DNA of 64,000 nucleotides, taken from NCBI RefSeq assembly GCF_006442795.2, contig NZ_CP083956.1:1458501-1522500 (forward strand), read 5' to 3'. This stretch comes from Mesorhizobium sp. B1-1-8 (GTDB lineage: Bacteria; Pseudomonadota; Alphaproteobacteria; Rhizobiales; Rhizobiaceae). Under the pieces are notes generated by a model. That model saw only the letters and a program-made list of their open reading frames with translations, made no database searches and was not told the DNA's origin. Positions 9,801 through 18,219 of the stretch are shown here, piece after piece (within the stretch, counting starts at the first letter, position 1; each line of letters begins with the position of its first letter). Position numbers and translations under genes: made by a program.

Positions 9801-10550
9801 TTAGAGTACGCCGGCTTCGTTCTTGAGCTTCTCGACCAGCTCGGCCACCGACTTCACCTTGACGCCCGCCTTGCGGCCGCCGGGCTCCTCGGTCTTGATC
9901 ACCTTCAGCCGCGGCTTGACATCGGCGCCGTAGTCGGCCGGGCTCTTCTCGTCGAGCGGCTTCTTCTTGGCCTTCATGATGTTGGGCAGGGAAGCATAGC
10001 GCGGCTGGTTGAGGCGAAGGTCGGCGGTCACGATCACCGGCATCTTCAGATCCACCGTCTGCAGGCCGCCATCGACCTCGCGCGTCACCTTGGCATGATC
10101 GCCCTCGATGACGACCTTCGAGGCAAACGTCCCTTGCGCCCAACCGAGCAGCGCCGCCAGCATCTGGCCGGTCTGGTTGGAATCATCGTCGATCGCCTGC
10201 TTGCCGAGGATGACGAGACCAGGCTTCTCGGCGTCCACCACGCCTTTCAACACCTTGGCGACACCCAGCGGCTCGGTCTGCTCGTCGGTCTTGACCAGGA
10301 TGGCGCGGTCGGCGCCCATGGCGAGCGCGGTGCGCAGCGTCTCCTGCGCCTGCTGCGGGCCGATCGAGACGACGATGATCTCTTCCGCCTTGCCGGCTTC
10401 CTTGATGCGGATCGCTTCCTCGACCGCGATCTCGTCGAAAGGGTTCATCGCCATCTTGACGTTGGCGAGCTCGACACCCAGTCCGTCGGCCTTGACGCGT
10501 ACCTTGACGTTCGCATCCACAACCCGCTTCACGGGCACAAGGATTTTCAT
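9801..10550 (-). CDS. etfB: Electron transfer flavoprotein beta subunit
   Basis: AMP-binding beta subunit of ETF, 249 residues, the normal length. It starts [19 protein letters not shown] and contains the family segments [30 protein letters not shown] and [31 protein letters not shown] lies upstream of the ATG, with AGGAAA immediately before it. It is upstream of etfA and forms the heterodimer with it. Confidence 0.95.
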   Translation of the reverse strand: MKILVPVKRVVDANVKVRVKADGLGVELANVKMAMNPFDEIAVEEAIRIKEAGKAEEIIVVSIGPQQAQETLRTALAMGADRAILVKTDEQTEPLGVAKVLKGVVDAEKPGLVILGKQAIDDDSNQTGQMLAALLGWAQGTFASKVVIEGDHAKVTREVDGGLQTVDLKMPVIVTADLRLNQPRYASLPNIMKAKKKPLDEKSPADYGADVKPRLKVIKTEEPGGRKAGVKVKSVAELVEKLKNEAGVL

Positions 10551-10713
10551 TTTCCTGTCACCTCTCCTGAGATAGTCGGGCGCGCTATAGCAGCGTGCGC
10601 CTTGTCAGAGTTGTCGAAAGCCGACATTCCGGGCGGAATATTCGTCCAACGGTAGCGTTTCCGTAGTGGCGGCAATCCGGCGCGTCAATATCCCAAGACG
10701 CATCCAAATCGGT

Positions 10714-11523
10714 TCAGTCCTTGGATGCTGCTGCTCCACGGCCCCATTGCGGCGCCGGCTGTGCGGAGGTCCCATCATTGGCAGGCGGCTCGACGGGAAT
10801 GGGCGGCTGCCGGACGTTCGGCGTCGGGTCAGGCTCGCCGTCGGCGCCGGCCAGCAGCGGCACGCCGCGGCTGCGCAGCACCAGCACAAGCACCGATCCC
10901 GCTATGATGCCGCCGATATGGCAGGCCCAGGAAATCTGGTCCTCGCCGCCGGCGGCAAACATCACGATCTGGAACAGGATCCACAGGATCAGCGGGATGA
11001 AGGCGGGGATGCGCAGCGGAATGCGGGCGAATGCCAGCACCCACACTTTCACTCTCGGGTAGAGGATCAGATAGGCGGCGACGACGCCGGCGATGGCGCC
11101 GGAGGCGCCGATCAGCGGCACCTGCGAATCCCAGGCCACCAACCCCTGGAAGAAGGCGCCGGCGACGGCGCAGGCGAGGTAGAAAATCAGATAGCGGATG
11201 TGGCCGAGCGCATCCTCGACATTGTCGCCGAATACCCAGAGGAACAGCATGTTGCCGCCGAGATGGAAGATATCGGCGTGCAGGAATGAATAGGTGAGAT
11301 AGCTGAAGCTTTCGGGGATGACGACGAATTCGGGCGACAGCTCGACCTTGTCGTGGACCACGGAAGGGATGAAGCCGAGGCCGAGCACGGCGGCGTTGGT
11401 GAAATTCTCGCCGCCGAGCGTGGTGGCGCAAAAGACCAGCGCGTTGACCGCGATCAGGCCGATCGTCACATATTGCAGGCGGATGTGGCGCAGCCTGTTG
11501 GTATCGTAGAGCGGGATGAACAT
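10714..11523 (-). CDS. Rhomboid family intramembrane serine protease
   Basis: Inner-membrane serine protease of 269 residues that would cleave substrates within the membrane. Around six membrane helices are visible. The catalytic serine is S141 in GASGA and the catalytic histidine is H202 in WACHIGG; the rhomboid signature HADIFHLGGNMLFLWVFGDN is at about 82-101. The last 45 residues are proline-rich and probably soluble. GGGAGG ribosome site before the ATG. Substrate unknown. Confidence 0.9.
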   Translation of the reverse strand: MFIPLYDTNRLRHIRLQYVTIGLIAVNALVFCATTLGGENFTNAAVLGLGFIPSVVHDKVELSPEFVVIPESFSYLTYSFLHADIFHLGGNMLFLWVFGDNVEDALGHIRYLIFYLACAVAGAFFQGLVAWDSQVPLIGASGAIAGVVAAYLILYPRVKVWVLAFARIPLRIPAFIPLILWILFQIVMFAAGGEDQISWACHIGGIIAGSVLVLVLRSRGVPLLAGADGEPDPTPNVRQPPIPVEPPANDGTSAQPAPQWGRGAAASKD

Positions 11524-11544
11524 CGTGGCCTCCCGCCGTGTCCG

Positions 11545-12126
11545 TCAGCGGTTCTTGCCGGGCACCCATAGCACGTCGGCCTTTCCGTTGTCATTGACCG
11601 CACGGGCGGCGACGAACAGAAAGTCCGAGACTCGGTTGATGTATTTGAGCGCCTCGCGGTTGACGTGCTCGGCCGGATCCTGCGCCAGCGCCACCATGAT
11701 GCGCTCGGCGCGCCGCGTCACCGTGCGGGCGAGATGGAGGGCGGCGGCCGCCGGCGTGCCGCCGTTCAGCACGAAGGATTTCAACGGCTGCAGGTCCTTG
11801 TTGAGCAGGTCGATGTCCTTTTCGACGCGGTCGGTCTGCGCGGCAACGATGCGCAAGGGCTCGTAGTCCTTCGGCTTGCCGTCATCCGGCACCGCAAGAT
11901 CGGCGCCGAGATCGAAAAGATCGTTCTGGATGCGCGAAAGCATGGCGTCGATCGCCGGGTGCTCAGCGCCTGTGTAGAGGCGCGCCATGCCGATGCAGGC
12001 ATTGGCTTCGTCGACCGTGCCATAGGCCTCGATGCGCAGGTCCGACTTCAGCCGCCGCTCGCCGCTACCGAGGCCGGTGGTGCCGTCGTCGCCAGTGCGG
12101 GTGTAGATTTTGTTGAGCTTGACCAC
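11545..12126 (-). CDS. Cob(I)yrinic acid a,c-diamide adenosyltransferase, PduO type
   Basis: Transfers the adenosyl group of ATP to corrinoid, giving adenosylcobalamin. The 193-residue protein opens with the PduO-type ATP site (IYTRTGDDGTTGLGSGERR) and has the later helices DLGADLAVP, FVLNGG and ARTVTRRAER, ending NRVSDFLFVAAR. Length and motifs match the PduO/MMAB family rather than CobA. It is 21 bases upstream of the rhomboid gene and probably co-transcribed with it. No cobalamin riboswitch is visible before it. Confidence 0.9.
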   Translation of the reverse strand: MVKLNKIYTRTGDDGTTGLGSGERRLKSDLRIEAYGTVDEANACIGMARLYTGAEHPAIDAMLSRIQNDLFDLGADLAVPDDGKPKDYEPLRIVAAQTDRVEKDIDLLNKDLQPLKSFVLNGGTPAAAALHLARTVTRRAERIMVALAQDPAEHVNREALKYINRVSDFLFVAARAVNDNGKADVLWVPGKNR

Positions 12127-12143
12127 CTGTCGCCCTCGACCGG

Positions 12144-12335
12144 TTATTTGCGCGTGAAATACACGGCCAGCAGGATCAGGGCCACCGCCACTGCCTGTAA
12201 GACAACCCGGGCCTGCATCAGTTTGTTCGAGGTGACGCCGGAGCCGCCGCGCATCATGTTGACGAGGCCGCGGATCAGCACGACGACCACGCCGGCCATG
12301 ATGACCAAAGCGAGGATTTTGAAGGTGGTTGCCAT
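12144..12335 (-). CDS. HIG1-domain twin transmembrane protein
   Basis: A 63-residue protein with two membrane helices (about residues 5-25 and 42-60). The segment between and into helix 2, SNKLMQARVVLQ, fits the HIG1 motif with its conserved R and Q, the family of mitochondrial Rcf1 that associates with cytochrome oxidase. Function in bacteria is not established. It sits 17 bases upstream of the adenosyltransferase gene. Confidence 0.75.
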   Translation of the reverse strand: MATTFKILALVIMAGVVVVLIRGLVNMMRGGSGVTSNKLMQARVVLQAVAVALILLAVYFTRK

Positions 12336-12359
12336 GAGCTGGCTCCAGTTCGGGTTCGG

Positions 12360-13225
12360 TCAGGCGCGCCCGGCCAGCAGGCGGTAGAGCATCGATGAAG
12401 GCAGGATGCGCTTGAGCATCACGCCGATCCTGGCCGGCACCGTTACCACATAATGCGGCCGAGGGCGCCGCGACAGAAGCGCATGGCGCAGCGCTTTGTA
12501 TACCACCTCCGGCCCGGGCTTCAGCCGCGAGACGCTGCCGCCAGCCTCGAGCCGTGCGAGCTGCGCTTGGTAGGCATCGCGATGGGCAGAATTCTCATGG
12601 TCGATGTTCTTCAGAAACCAGGGCAGGCCGTTGCTGGCGATCTTCGAGGTCACCGGACCTGGCTCGATCAGCGAGACATGGACGCCGCTGCCGGCGAGTT
12701 CCTGGCGCATGCACAGCATCAGCCCCTCGATGGCATGCTTGGACGCGGAATAGGCGCCGCGAAAGCGAACCGGGGCCAGTCCGAGGATCGAGGAGCAGTG
12801 CACGAGGCGGCCATGGCCCTGACGGCGCATGACCGGCACGATGCGCCGCGTCAGGTCGTGCCAGCCGAAGAAATTGGCCTCGAACTGCTCGCGCAATGCC
12901 TCCACCGGCAGGTCCTCGACAGCACCGGCCTGTGCGTAGGCGCCTTGTTGAACAGTGCTGACAGTGTGCCGCCGGTGCGCTGCAGTACCGCGTCGACCAG
13001 AGCGGCTATGGACTCTGGCTCGCGATAGTCGAGGTAGAAGGCTTCGATGCCGTCTGCCTCGAGTGCTGCGATGTCGGCCGGTTTGCGCGCGGTCGCAAAC
13101 ACGCGCCAACCCTCGGCCTTCAATGCCCGAGCGCAATGGGCGCCTATTCCGGAGGAGGCGCCGGTGACGATGACGGTGCGCAACTCTTTGGCGGCGGGGG
13201 ACGTTGTCTGACCTGGGGTTGCCAT
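12360..13225 (-). pseudogene. Short-chain dehydrogenase with a one-base frameshift
   Basis: The N-terminal part (ATG at 13225) has the SDR nucleotide site VTGASSGIGAHCARAL and reads cleanly to SALFN. The rest, QGAYAQAGAVEDLPVEAL through the catalytic YSASK (AYSASKHAIEG), is in another frame that runs to 12360. SDR proteins read (F)NNGAYAQ at the junction; here AACAAGGCGCC occurs where AACAACGGCGCC would restore the frame, so one base is missing near 12945. Joined, the protein would be about 289 residues and otherwise complete. Either a recent inactivation or a sequencing error. Confidence 0.8.
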
Positions 13226-13284
13226 TTGCCGCAATCACTTCCCATATTCGCGGCGTCGACACAATCGAGCGGAGCGCGGCCCCC

Positions 13285-14136
13285 TTGTTGCGGAATATCG
13301 TCGCCCTCAAGCGCGTGCTCTACGATGCGATCGGCCATTTCACTACCGATGACGGCTGGGCGATGGCCAGCCATCTGGCGATCACCTCGCTGATGGCGCT
13401 GTTTCCGTTCCTGATCTTCGCCACGACGCTGGCAAGCTTTCTGGGCGCCCAAGCCTTCTCCGATACGGCCGTGCACCTGGTCTTCGACACATGGCCCGAG
13501 CAGATCGCCAAGCCGATCGCGCGCGAGGTGCAGAACGTGCTCACCGTGCGGCGCACCGACCTCTTGACCTATGGCGTGGTGCTTGCCGCCTATTTTGCCT
13601 CGAACGGCATCGAAGCGCTGCGCACTTCGCTCAACCGCGCCTATCGCGTCACCGAAACGCGCGGCATCATCTACCGCCGCGTGCAGAGCATCGTCTTCGT
13701 GCTGATCGCCACGGCGGGCTTCCTGGCGATCAGCGTGCTCCTGGTGTTCGCGCCGCTGCTGGCGCGACTCGCCGAAGCCCATATCGAAGGGATCAAGCCC
13801 TATATGGGCACGATCACGCTGTGGCGTTACGTCATCGCCTCCGTGGTCATCGTCGGCGGGCTGTTCGCCGTGCATTTCTGGCTGCCGGCGGGCAAGCGCC
13901 GCCTGGTCTCGATCGTGCCGGGCATCATCTTCACGCTGGCTGCCTGGCTTGTCGGCTCGACCGTCTTTGCCGCCTATCTCGACCATTTCTCGTCCTATGT
14001 GACGACCTATGCGGGGCTGGCCTCGATCATGATCGCTGTGGTTTTCCTCTACATGCTCTCGGCCATCTTCATCCTCGGCGGCGAGCTCAACGCCGCGATC
14101 AGCCGCTATCTCGAAGCGCGCGCCCGGGTCGGTTGA
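13285..14136 (+). CDS. YihY/BrkB family membrane protein
   Basis: Inner-membrane protein of about 283 residues with six hydrophobic segments and the family features DDGWAMASHLAITSLMALFPFLIF near the N-terminus and YAGLASIMIAVVFLYMLSAIFILGGELNAAI near the end. Despite an old label as ribonuclease BN, family members are membrane proteins of unknown transport role. There is no ATG in the N-terminal region. TTG 13285, with GGAG ten bases upstream, was chosen; TTG 13204 would overlap the divergent dehydrogenase start. Confidence 0.85.
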   Translation: MLRNIVALKRVLYDAIGHFTTDDGWAMASHLAITSLMALFPFLIFATTLASFLGAQAFSDTAVHLVFDTWPEQIAKPIAREVQNVLTVRRTDLLTYGVVLAAYFASNGIEALRTSLNRAYRVTETRGIIYRRVQSIVFVLIATAGFLAISVLLVFAPLLARLAEAHIEGIKPYMGTITLWRYVIASVVIVGGLFAVHFWLPAGKRRLVSIVPGIIFTLAAWLVGSTVFAAYLDHFSSYVTTYAGLASIMIAVVFLYMLSAIFILGGELNAAISRYLEARARVG

Positions 14137-14143
14137 CGCATCA

Positions 14144-15034
14144 TCATGCCTTGGCCGGCCGGGCGCCGGCCGGCCGCGCCGTCGCCAAGCCGACGCCGAG
14201 CGTGGCGATCGCCATGCCGGCGACCTGGATAAGGTTGAGCTGCTCGCCGAACAAGGCCCAGGCGATGACGGCGGTGACGGCAGGAACCAGGTAAAACAGC
14301 GAAGCCACCTTCGACATCTCGCCGTCGCGGATCATCACCATCAACAGGAAGATGGCGCCGATCGACAGCACCAGAACCAGCCACGCCATGGCGAAGATCA
14401 GTTCGCCGTTGACCGTGATCGTGTGCGTCTCGAAGGCCAGGGAACCGATGATCATCAGGGCTGAGCCGCCGACATATTGCCACATCGTGACTGTTATCAG
14501 ATCGCCGCCGGAGGCATGGCGTTTCTGCCAGATGGTGCCTGCGGCCATGGCAAGCACGGATGTAAGCGATGCGGTCAGGGTCGCAGCGGTGACACCGCCG
14601 CCGATCGCGCCGAGCTTCGGCCAAAGCACGATGACGACGCCCAAGAGCCCGACGGCGAGGCCTGCCCAATGGCGGGGCAGGATCGCCTCGCCGAGGAATT
14701 TTCCGGCAAGCACCGCCGTGATCAGCGGCTGCAGGCCGACGATCAGCGCCGAGAGCCCGGCCGGCATGCCCCTGTGGATCGCCCAGAAGACGCCGCCGAG
14801 ATAGATGCCGTGCATGAGAACGCCGGCCATTGTCGCATGCAACGCTTCCGTCCGGCTGGCTCTATGCGAGCCGAGCAGCACCGTCAGGCCGGCAAACAGA
14901 ATGGCCGCTATTACGAAGCGGACCGCCAGGAAGGTAAAAGGCTCCGCCCAGGGCATGGCATAGCGCGCGCCGATGAAGCCGGTCGCCCACAGGACGACAA
15001 AGGAGGCGGGAATGAACCGCTTGATGCTCTGCAT
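14144..15034 (-). CDS. DMT superfamily (EamA) transporter
   Basis: Inner-membrane exporter of 296 residues with ten predicted helices in two EamA repeats. The start was placed at ATG 15034 (MQSIKRFIPASFVVLWATGF), because the open frame upstream lacks membrane character and EamA proteins begin at such a segment. Typical features are FVLWATGFIGARY-like helix 1 and the second repeat beginning near GVTAATLTASL. Substrate unknown. Converges on the YihY gene with seven bases between stops. Confidence 0.88.
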   Translation of the reverse strand: MQSIKRFIPASFVVLWATGFIGARYAMPWAEPFTFLAVRFVIAAILFAGLTVLLGSHRASRTEALHATMAGVLMHGIYLGGVFWAIHRGMPAGLSALIVGLQPLITAVLAGKFLGEAILPRHWAGLAVGLLGVVIVLWPKLGAIGGGVTAATLTASLTSVLAMAAGTIWQKRHASGGDLITVTMWQYVGGSALMIIGSLAFETHTITVNGELIFAMAWLVLVLSIGAIFLLMVMIRDGEMSKVASLFYLVPAVTAVIAWALFGEQLNLIQVAGMAIATLGVGLATARPAGARPAKA

Positions 15035-15191
15035 TGTCGGGAGGCTCTGCCGGAGTGAAAGGTTGATGACGGCAATTGCTCTAATGCCGTTCAATTTGGC
15101 AAGCAAAACGAAACGGTTGATCCATAAGCTCATCCGAATTCAACAAACGGTGCCAAAGGGGGCATGGCGTCAAGGCACGCCATGAGCAGGC

Positions 15192-15479
15192 ATGCTTTTG
15201 CATCTCGACACGAGTTGGCTGTTGATGACGGTCGCGACAGTGGCCGTTTTCGGTTTCTTTTTCGGCACGGCGCTGGATGCCATCATGAAGGAGGATGGTT
15301 TCGGCTCGACCGGCAACACGCTGCTGTTCACGCTGGGCTTCTTCGTCGCGGTGATGGCCGCCAATGAGCATGGCATCACATTCCGGGACCTCAAGCTTGC
15401 GGTCGCCTGGGGGCTGAGCGGCGCCTTCATCTTCATCAGCGTCATGGCGCTAATCAAAGCAGGGCTGGCGCGTCTCTAG
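15192..15479 (+). CDS. Small membrane protein of unknown function
   Basis: A 95-residue protein with three hydrophobic helices (about 10-27, 40-58 and 72-90) separated by short polar loops. I do not recognise the family. It begins MLLHLDTSWLL; the ribosome site (GAGCAGG) is about nine bases before the ATG. Its stop is ten bases from the RIME-like repeat copy B. Hydrophobic periodicity and codon use look like a real gene. Confidence 0.65.
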   Translation: MLLHLDTSWLLMTVATVAVFGFFFGTALDAIMKEDGFGSTGNTLLFTLGFFVAVMAANEHGITFRDLKLAVAWGLSGAFIFISVMALIKAGLARL

Positions 15480-15488
15480 TGCATTGAT

Positions 15489-15606
15489 ATTCAGGTGAGG
15501 CCGGTCTGCAAATGCCAGGCTTCTGCCCTTCCGGTACTCACGTACTAAAAGTACGCTCCGCTCCGGTTCTCGAAGCCTGCCATTTTCGCCGCGGCCTGAC
15601 CTGAAT
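15489..15606 (-). repeat. RIME-like palindromic repeat, copy B
   Basis: About 118 bp, inverted relative to copy A at 9681-9797. Inverted ends ATTCAGGTGAGGCC and GGCCTGACCTGAAT enclose a central hairpin ACGTACTAAAAGTACG. Read on the minus strand it aligns with copy A through TTCGAGAACCGGAGCGGAGC, the central GTAC hairpin and ACCGGAAG. It separates the small membrane gene from the end of gluQRS and may serve as a bidirectional stem-loop. Confidence 0.75.
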
Positions 15607-15622
15607 CTCAACGCACAATCAG

Positions 15623-16498
15623 CTAAAGTCCAACCAGCCGCCTGACATCGTGCGGCGACAGGCCAGCCTGCCGGAGCGCGGCAAGGCCGGTGTCCTTGAG
15701 GCTTTTCGACAGCTTCCTGCCGTCGGGGCCGAGGATCAGGCGGTGGTGGAAATAGCGGGGCGGCGTAAATCTCAGCAACTCCTGCAGCAGCCGCTGCACG
15801 CCGGTCGCCGAATGGAGATCCTGGCCGCGCACGACATGGCTGACGCCTTGCAGCGCGTCGTCGACGACGACGGCGAGATGATAGCTGGTCGGAATGTCGC
15901 GGCGCGCCACGATGACATCGCCCCAATCCTGCGGCGTCGCTTCGACAATGCGCGTCGTTGTGATGGTCTCGTCGGTGAACTCGAGCCATGACAGGGCAGC
16001 CGGGGCGCTCGCGATGGCGGCTTTCATGTCCAGCCGCCAGGCAAAGGGCATGTTCTCGGCGATCCGCCGCTTGCGCTCCTTCATCGGCAGCGCCTTGTCG
16101 AGCGGCGGGTAGAGCGGCACGCCGTCCGGGTCGCGCGGCCAGCCGCGGCCGCGTCTTTCGGTCTCGGCGATGAAGGCGCGGATTTCGCCCCGGCTCATGA
16201 ACGCCGGATAGACCAGTTCTTCAGCGATCAGCCGGTCGAGCACCGCCTTGTACTCGTCAAAGTGTTCGGACTGGCGGCGCACCGGTTCTTCCCAATCGAG
16301 CCCCAGCCATTTCAGGTCGCGAACTATGCCGGCCTCGAATTCCGGCGTGCAGCGCGTGATGTCGATGTCTTCGATGCGCAGCAGCAACCGGCCGCCCGCC
16401 CGCGCCGCCATCTGCTGGTTGAGCAAGGCGGAATAGGCATGGCCGAGATGCAGTTCGCCATTGGGGCTCGGCGCGAAACGGAATGTCAGGAGCGTCAT
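15623..16498 (-). CDS. gluQRS: Glutamyl-queuosine tRNA(Asp) synthetase
   Basis: A 291-residue paralogue of the glutamyl-tRNA synthetase catalytic core that attaches glutamate to the queuosine at position 34 of tRNA(Asp). The ATP site FAPSPNGELHLGHAYSAL (HIGH-type HLGH), RIEDID, and KLSKS (KMSKS-type) near residue 260 are all visible. It lacks the C-terminal anticodon-binding domain, which with the length separates it from GltX. Divergent from the glycosylase gene. Confidence 0.92.
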   Translation of the reverse strand: MTLLTFRFAPSPNGELHLGHAYSALLNQQMAARAGGRLLLRIEDIDITRCTPEFEAGIVRDLKWLGLDWEEPVRRQSEHFDEYKAVLDRLIAEELVYPAFMSRGEIRAFIAETERRGRGWPRDPDGVPLYPPLDKALPMKERKRRIAENMPFAWRLDMKAAIASAPAALSWLEFTDETITTTRIVEATPQDWGDVIVARRDIPTSYHLAVVVDDALQGVSHVVRGQDLHSATGVQRLLQELLRFTPPRYFHHRLILGPDGRKLSKSLKDTGLAALRQAGLSPHDVRRLVGL

Positions 16499-16579
16499 TT
16501 CTCAGGCGGCATTCGGGTTGTCAGGCGCTTGCGCCGCTTGATAGTTAGCCATCAATCATCGTCCTGGGAACAAGCAAAC

Positions 16580-17239
16580 GTGCAACGCATCGCCTCGCTC
16601 GACGACATCGCGGCAGGGCTCGACGCGCTCTGCCTGATCGATCCGCGGCTGGAGACGGTGCGCGGCAAGGCCGGCGAGGTGCCGCTCAGGCTTTCGGAAC
16701 CGGGCTTCAGGAGCCTTGCTTCGATCATGGTCTCGCAGCAGGTGTCCCGCGTCAGCGCCGACGCTATTTTCGGCCGGCTGACCAGGCTGGTCGATCCGCT
16801 GACGCCGGAGGCCATTCTGGCGACCGGCGAGGAGGTTTTTCGCGAGGCCGGGCTGTCGCGGCCGAAGCAGCGCGGGCTGCTCGCGGTGGCAGAGGCGGTG
16901 GCCGGCGGGCTCGACCTTCATCACCTGTGCTCGCTCGAAGCCGGCGAAGCAATCGCGGCGATGACCAGGGTGCCGGGCATCGGCCCGTGGACGGCGGAAT
17001 GCTATCTGCTGTTCGCGGCCGGCCATCCCGATGTCTTCCCCGCCGGCGACGTCGCCTTGCAGAGCGCTGTCGGCCATGCGCTGGGCATCGATCCGCGTCC
17101 GCCGGAAAAAACGCTGATTCGGCTCGCCGAATCATGGAGCCCGTGGCGAGGTGTCGCGTCGCGGCTTTTCTGGGCCTATTACCGCGAATTAAAGGGACGG
17201 GATGCCGCACCGCTCGCCGAAACGGCAAAAAAAGCATGA
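16580..17239 (+). CDS. DNA-3-methyladenine glycosylase II (AlkA-like)
   Basis: Base-excision repair glycosylase of 219 residues that removes alkylated purines. The helix-hairpin-helix (MTRVPGIGPWTAECYLLFA) and the catalytic Asp in AGDVALQ (about residues 130-165) are clear, giving an HhH-GPD fold. It is shorter than E. coli AlkA, lacking its N-terminal domain, as is common in alphaproteobacteria. The GTG at 16580 was chosen; the open frame upstream overlaps the divergent gluQRS and GGGAA lies at a fair distance. Confidence 0.88.
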   Translation: MQRIASLDDIAAGLDALCLIDPRLETVRGKAGEVPLRLSEPGFRSLASIMVSQQVSRVSADAIFGRLTRLVDPLTPEAILATGEEVFREAGLSRPKQRGLLAVAEAVAGGLDLHHLCSLEAGEAIAAMTRVPGIGPWTAECYLLFAAGHPDVFPAGDVALQSAVGHALGIDPRPPEKTLIRLAESWSPWRGVASRLFWAYYRELKGRDAAPLAETAKKA

Positions 17240-17324
17240 AAATCCTACTTTTTTGGCGCGCTCGACGAACGACAATCCGCTTCACATCCCTGTCATGTCG
17301 GGCTTACAGTATCCGCGCCGTTCG

Positions 17325-17334
17325 GTTCTAGAAC
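17325..17334. promoter_or_regulatory. Palindrome GTTCTAGAAC before the HNH gene
   Basis: A perfect 10-bp palindrome directly upstream of the GAAGGAGG ribosome site of the HNH gene. It could be a repressor site or chance. It does not fit the alphaproteobacterial LexA box GTTC-N7-GTTC; the nearest reading is an inverted GTTC-N7-GAAC. Confidence 0.3.
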
Positions 17335-17349
17335 GAAGGAGGCCAAGAC

Positions 17350-17907
17350 GTGACGGTTGCCGTATCTCCGGATGGGCTTCCAGCGCTGGTGCTGAATGCG
17401 GACTACCGTCCGCTCAGCTATTACCCCTTGTCGCTCTGGTCCTGGCAGGACGCCATCAAGGCGGTGTTCCTCGACAGGGTCAACATCGTCGCCGAGTACG
17501 AGCACGCCGTCTCCTCGCCGACCTTCTCGATGAAGCTGCCGAGCGTGGTCAGCCTCAAGGCCTATGTTAAGCCGTCGCGGCATCCCGCCTTCACCCGCTT
17601 CAACGTCTTCCTGCGCGACCGCTTCCAGTGCCAGTATTGCGGCACGCCGGAGGACCTGACCTTCGACCATGTCATCCCGCGCCATCGCGGCGGGGCGACG
17701 ACCTGGGAGAATGTCGTTGCCGCCTGTTCGCCCTGCAATCTCAGGAAAGGCGGCATGATGCCAGCGCAGGCCAAGATGTGGCCGCTGCAGAAACCGTTTC
17801 AGCCGACGGTGCACGACCTGCACAACAACGGCCGCCTGTTCCCGCCCAACCATCTGCATGAAAGCTGGATGGATTATCTCTACTGGGATGTCGAACTGGA
17901 ACCGTAG
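17350..17907 (+). CDS. HNH endonuclease family protein
   Basis: A 185-residue protein with a zinc-stabilised HNH (McrA-like) nuclease domain. The zinc pairs are CQYC (about residue 97) and CSPC (about 130), and the catalytic segment FDHVIPRHRGGATTWENVV lies between them. GTG start seven bases after AAGGAGG. An N-terminal region of about 85 residues (ALVLNADYRPLSYYPLSLW) is shared by many alphaproteobacterial homologues. It stands alone, so defence or repair roles are not indicated by its neighbours. Confidence 0.88.
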   Translation: MTVAVSPDGLPALVLNADYRPLSYYPLSLWSWQDAIKAVFLDRVNIVAEYEHAVSSPTFSMKLPSVVSLKAYVKPSRHPAFTRFNVFLRDRFQCQYCGTPEDLTFDHVIPRHRGGATTWENVVAACSPCNLRKGGMMPAQAKMWPLQKPFQPTVHDLHNNGRLFPPNHLHESWMDYLYWDVELEP

Positions 17908-17943
17908 AGTTCATCGCTGCCGCTGGGGCTGATGGGCCGACGC

Positions 17944-18207
17944 ATGTACAAGATAACCATCGAGTGCCTTGACGTCGCGTCCGGCCCTGGTCCGCAAGCT
18001 GCAATCGACATCGAGCAAGAGTTTCGCGCCCACCGAACCTGGCATGAGCGGCCTAGTTGCTCTTACGCCGATGGGAAACTTTTGCTCGTCGCGTGCAATA
18101 ACTTTGACGCCGACGGAAGAGCTCTGCTCGACGAATTTTGGGACTGCCTCGCCGCATATCTCGGACAACATGGCGCAATGCAGATCCTCAGTGTCGAGCA
18201 GGCCTGA
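17944..18207 (+). CDS. Conserved-looking small protein, unknown function
   Basis: An 87-residue soluble protein (MYKITIECLDV start). It is mildly acidic, with three cysteines and a plausible alpha/beta pattern. I do not recognise the family. ATG 17944 was chosen over ATG 17932 because the upstream four residues (MGRR) look like leader. The ribosome site (GGGGCTGATGGG) is weak. It converges on the DsbB-like gene twelve bases away. Confidence 0.5.
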   Translation: MYKITIECLDVASGPGPQAAIDIEQEFRAHRTWHERPSCSYADGKLLLVACNNFDADGRALLDEFWDCLAAYLGQHGAMQILSVEQA

Positions 18208-18219
18208 AATTACCGGATG

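Noticed and set aside
12127..12360. Cobalamin riboswitch upstream of the adenosyltransferase gene
   Set aside because: Only 17 bases separate it from the HIG1 gene and no B12-box-like conserved sequence is visible.
16262..16579. N-terminal extension of the alkA frame
   Set aside because: It overlaps gluQRS on the other strand and is arginine-rich without homology; the AlkA fold starts at 16580.
17321..17334. LexA (SOS) box before the HNH gene
   Set aside because: The alphaproteobacterial box is the direct repeat GTTC-N7-GTTC; here the second half is GAAC, an inverted arrangement.
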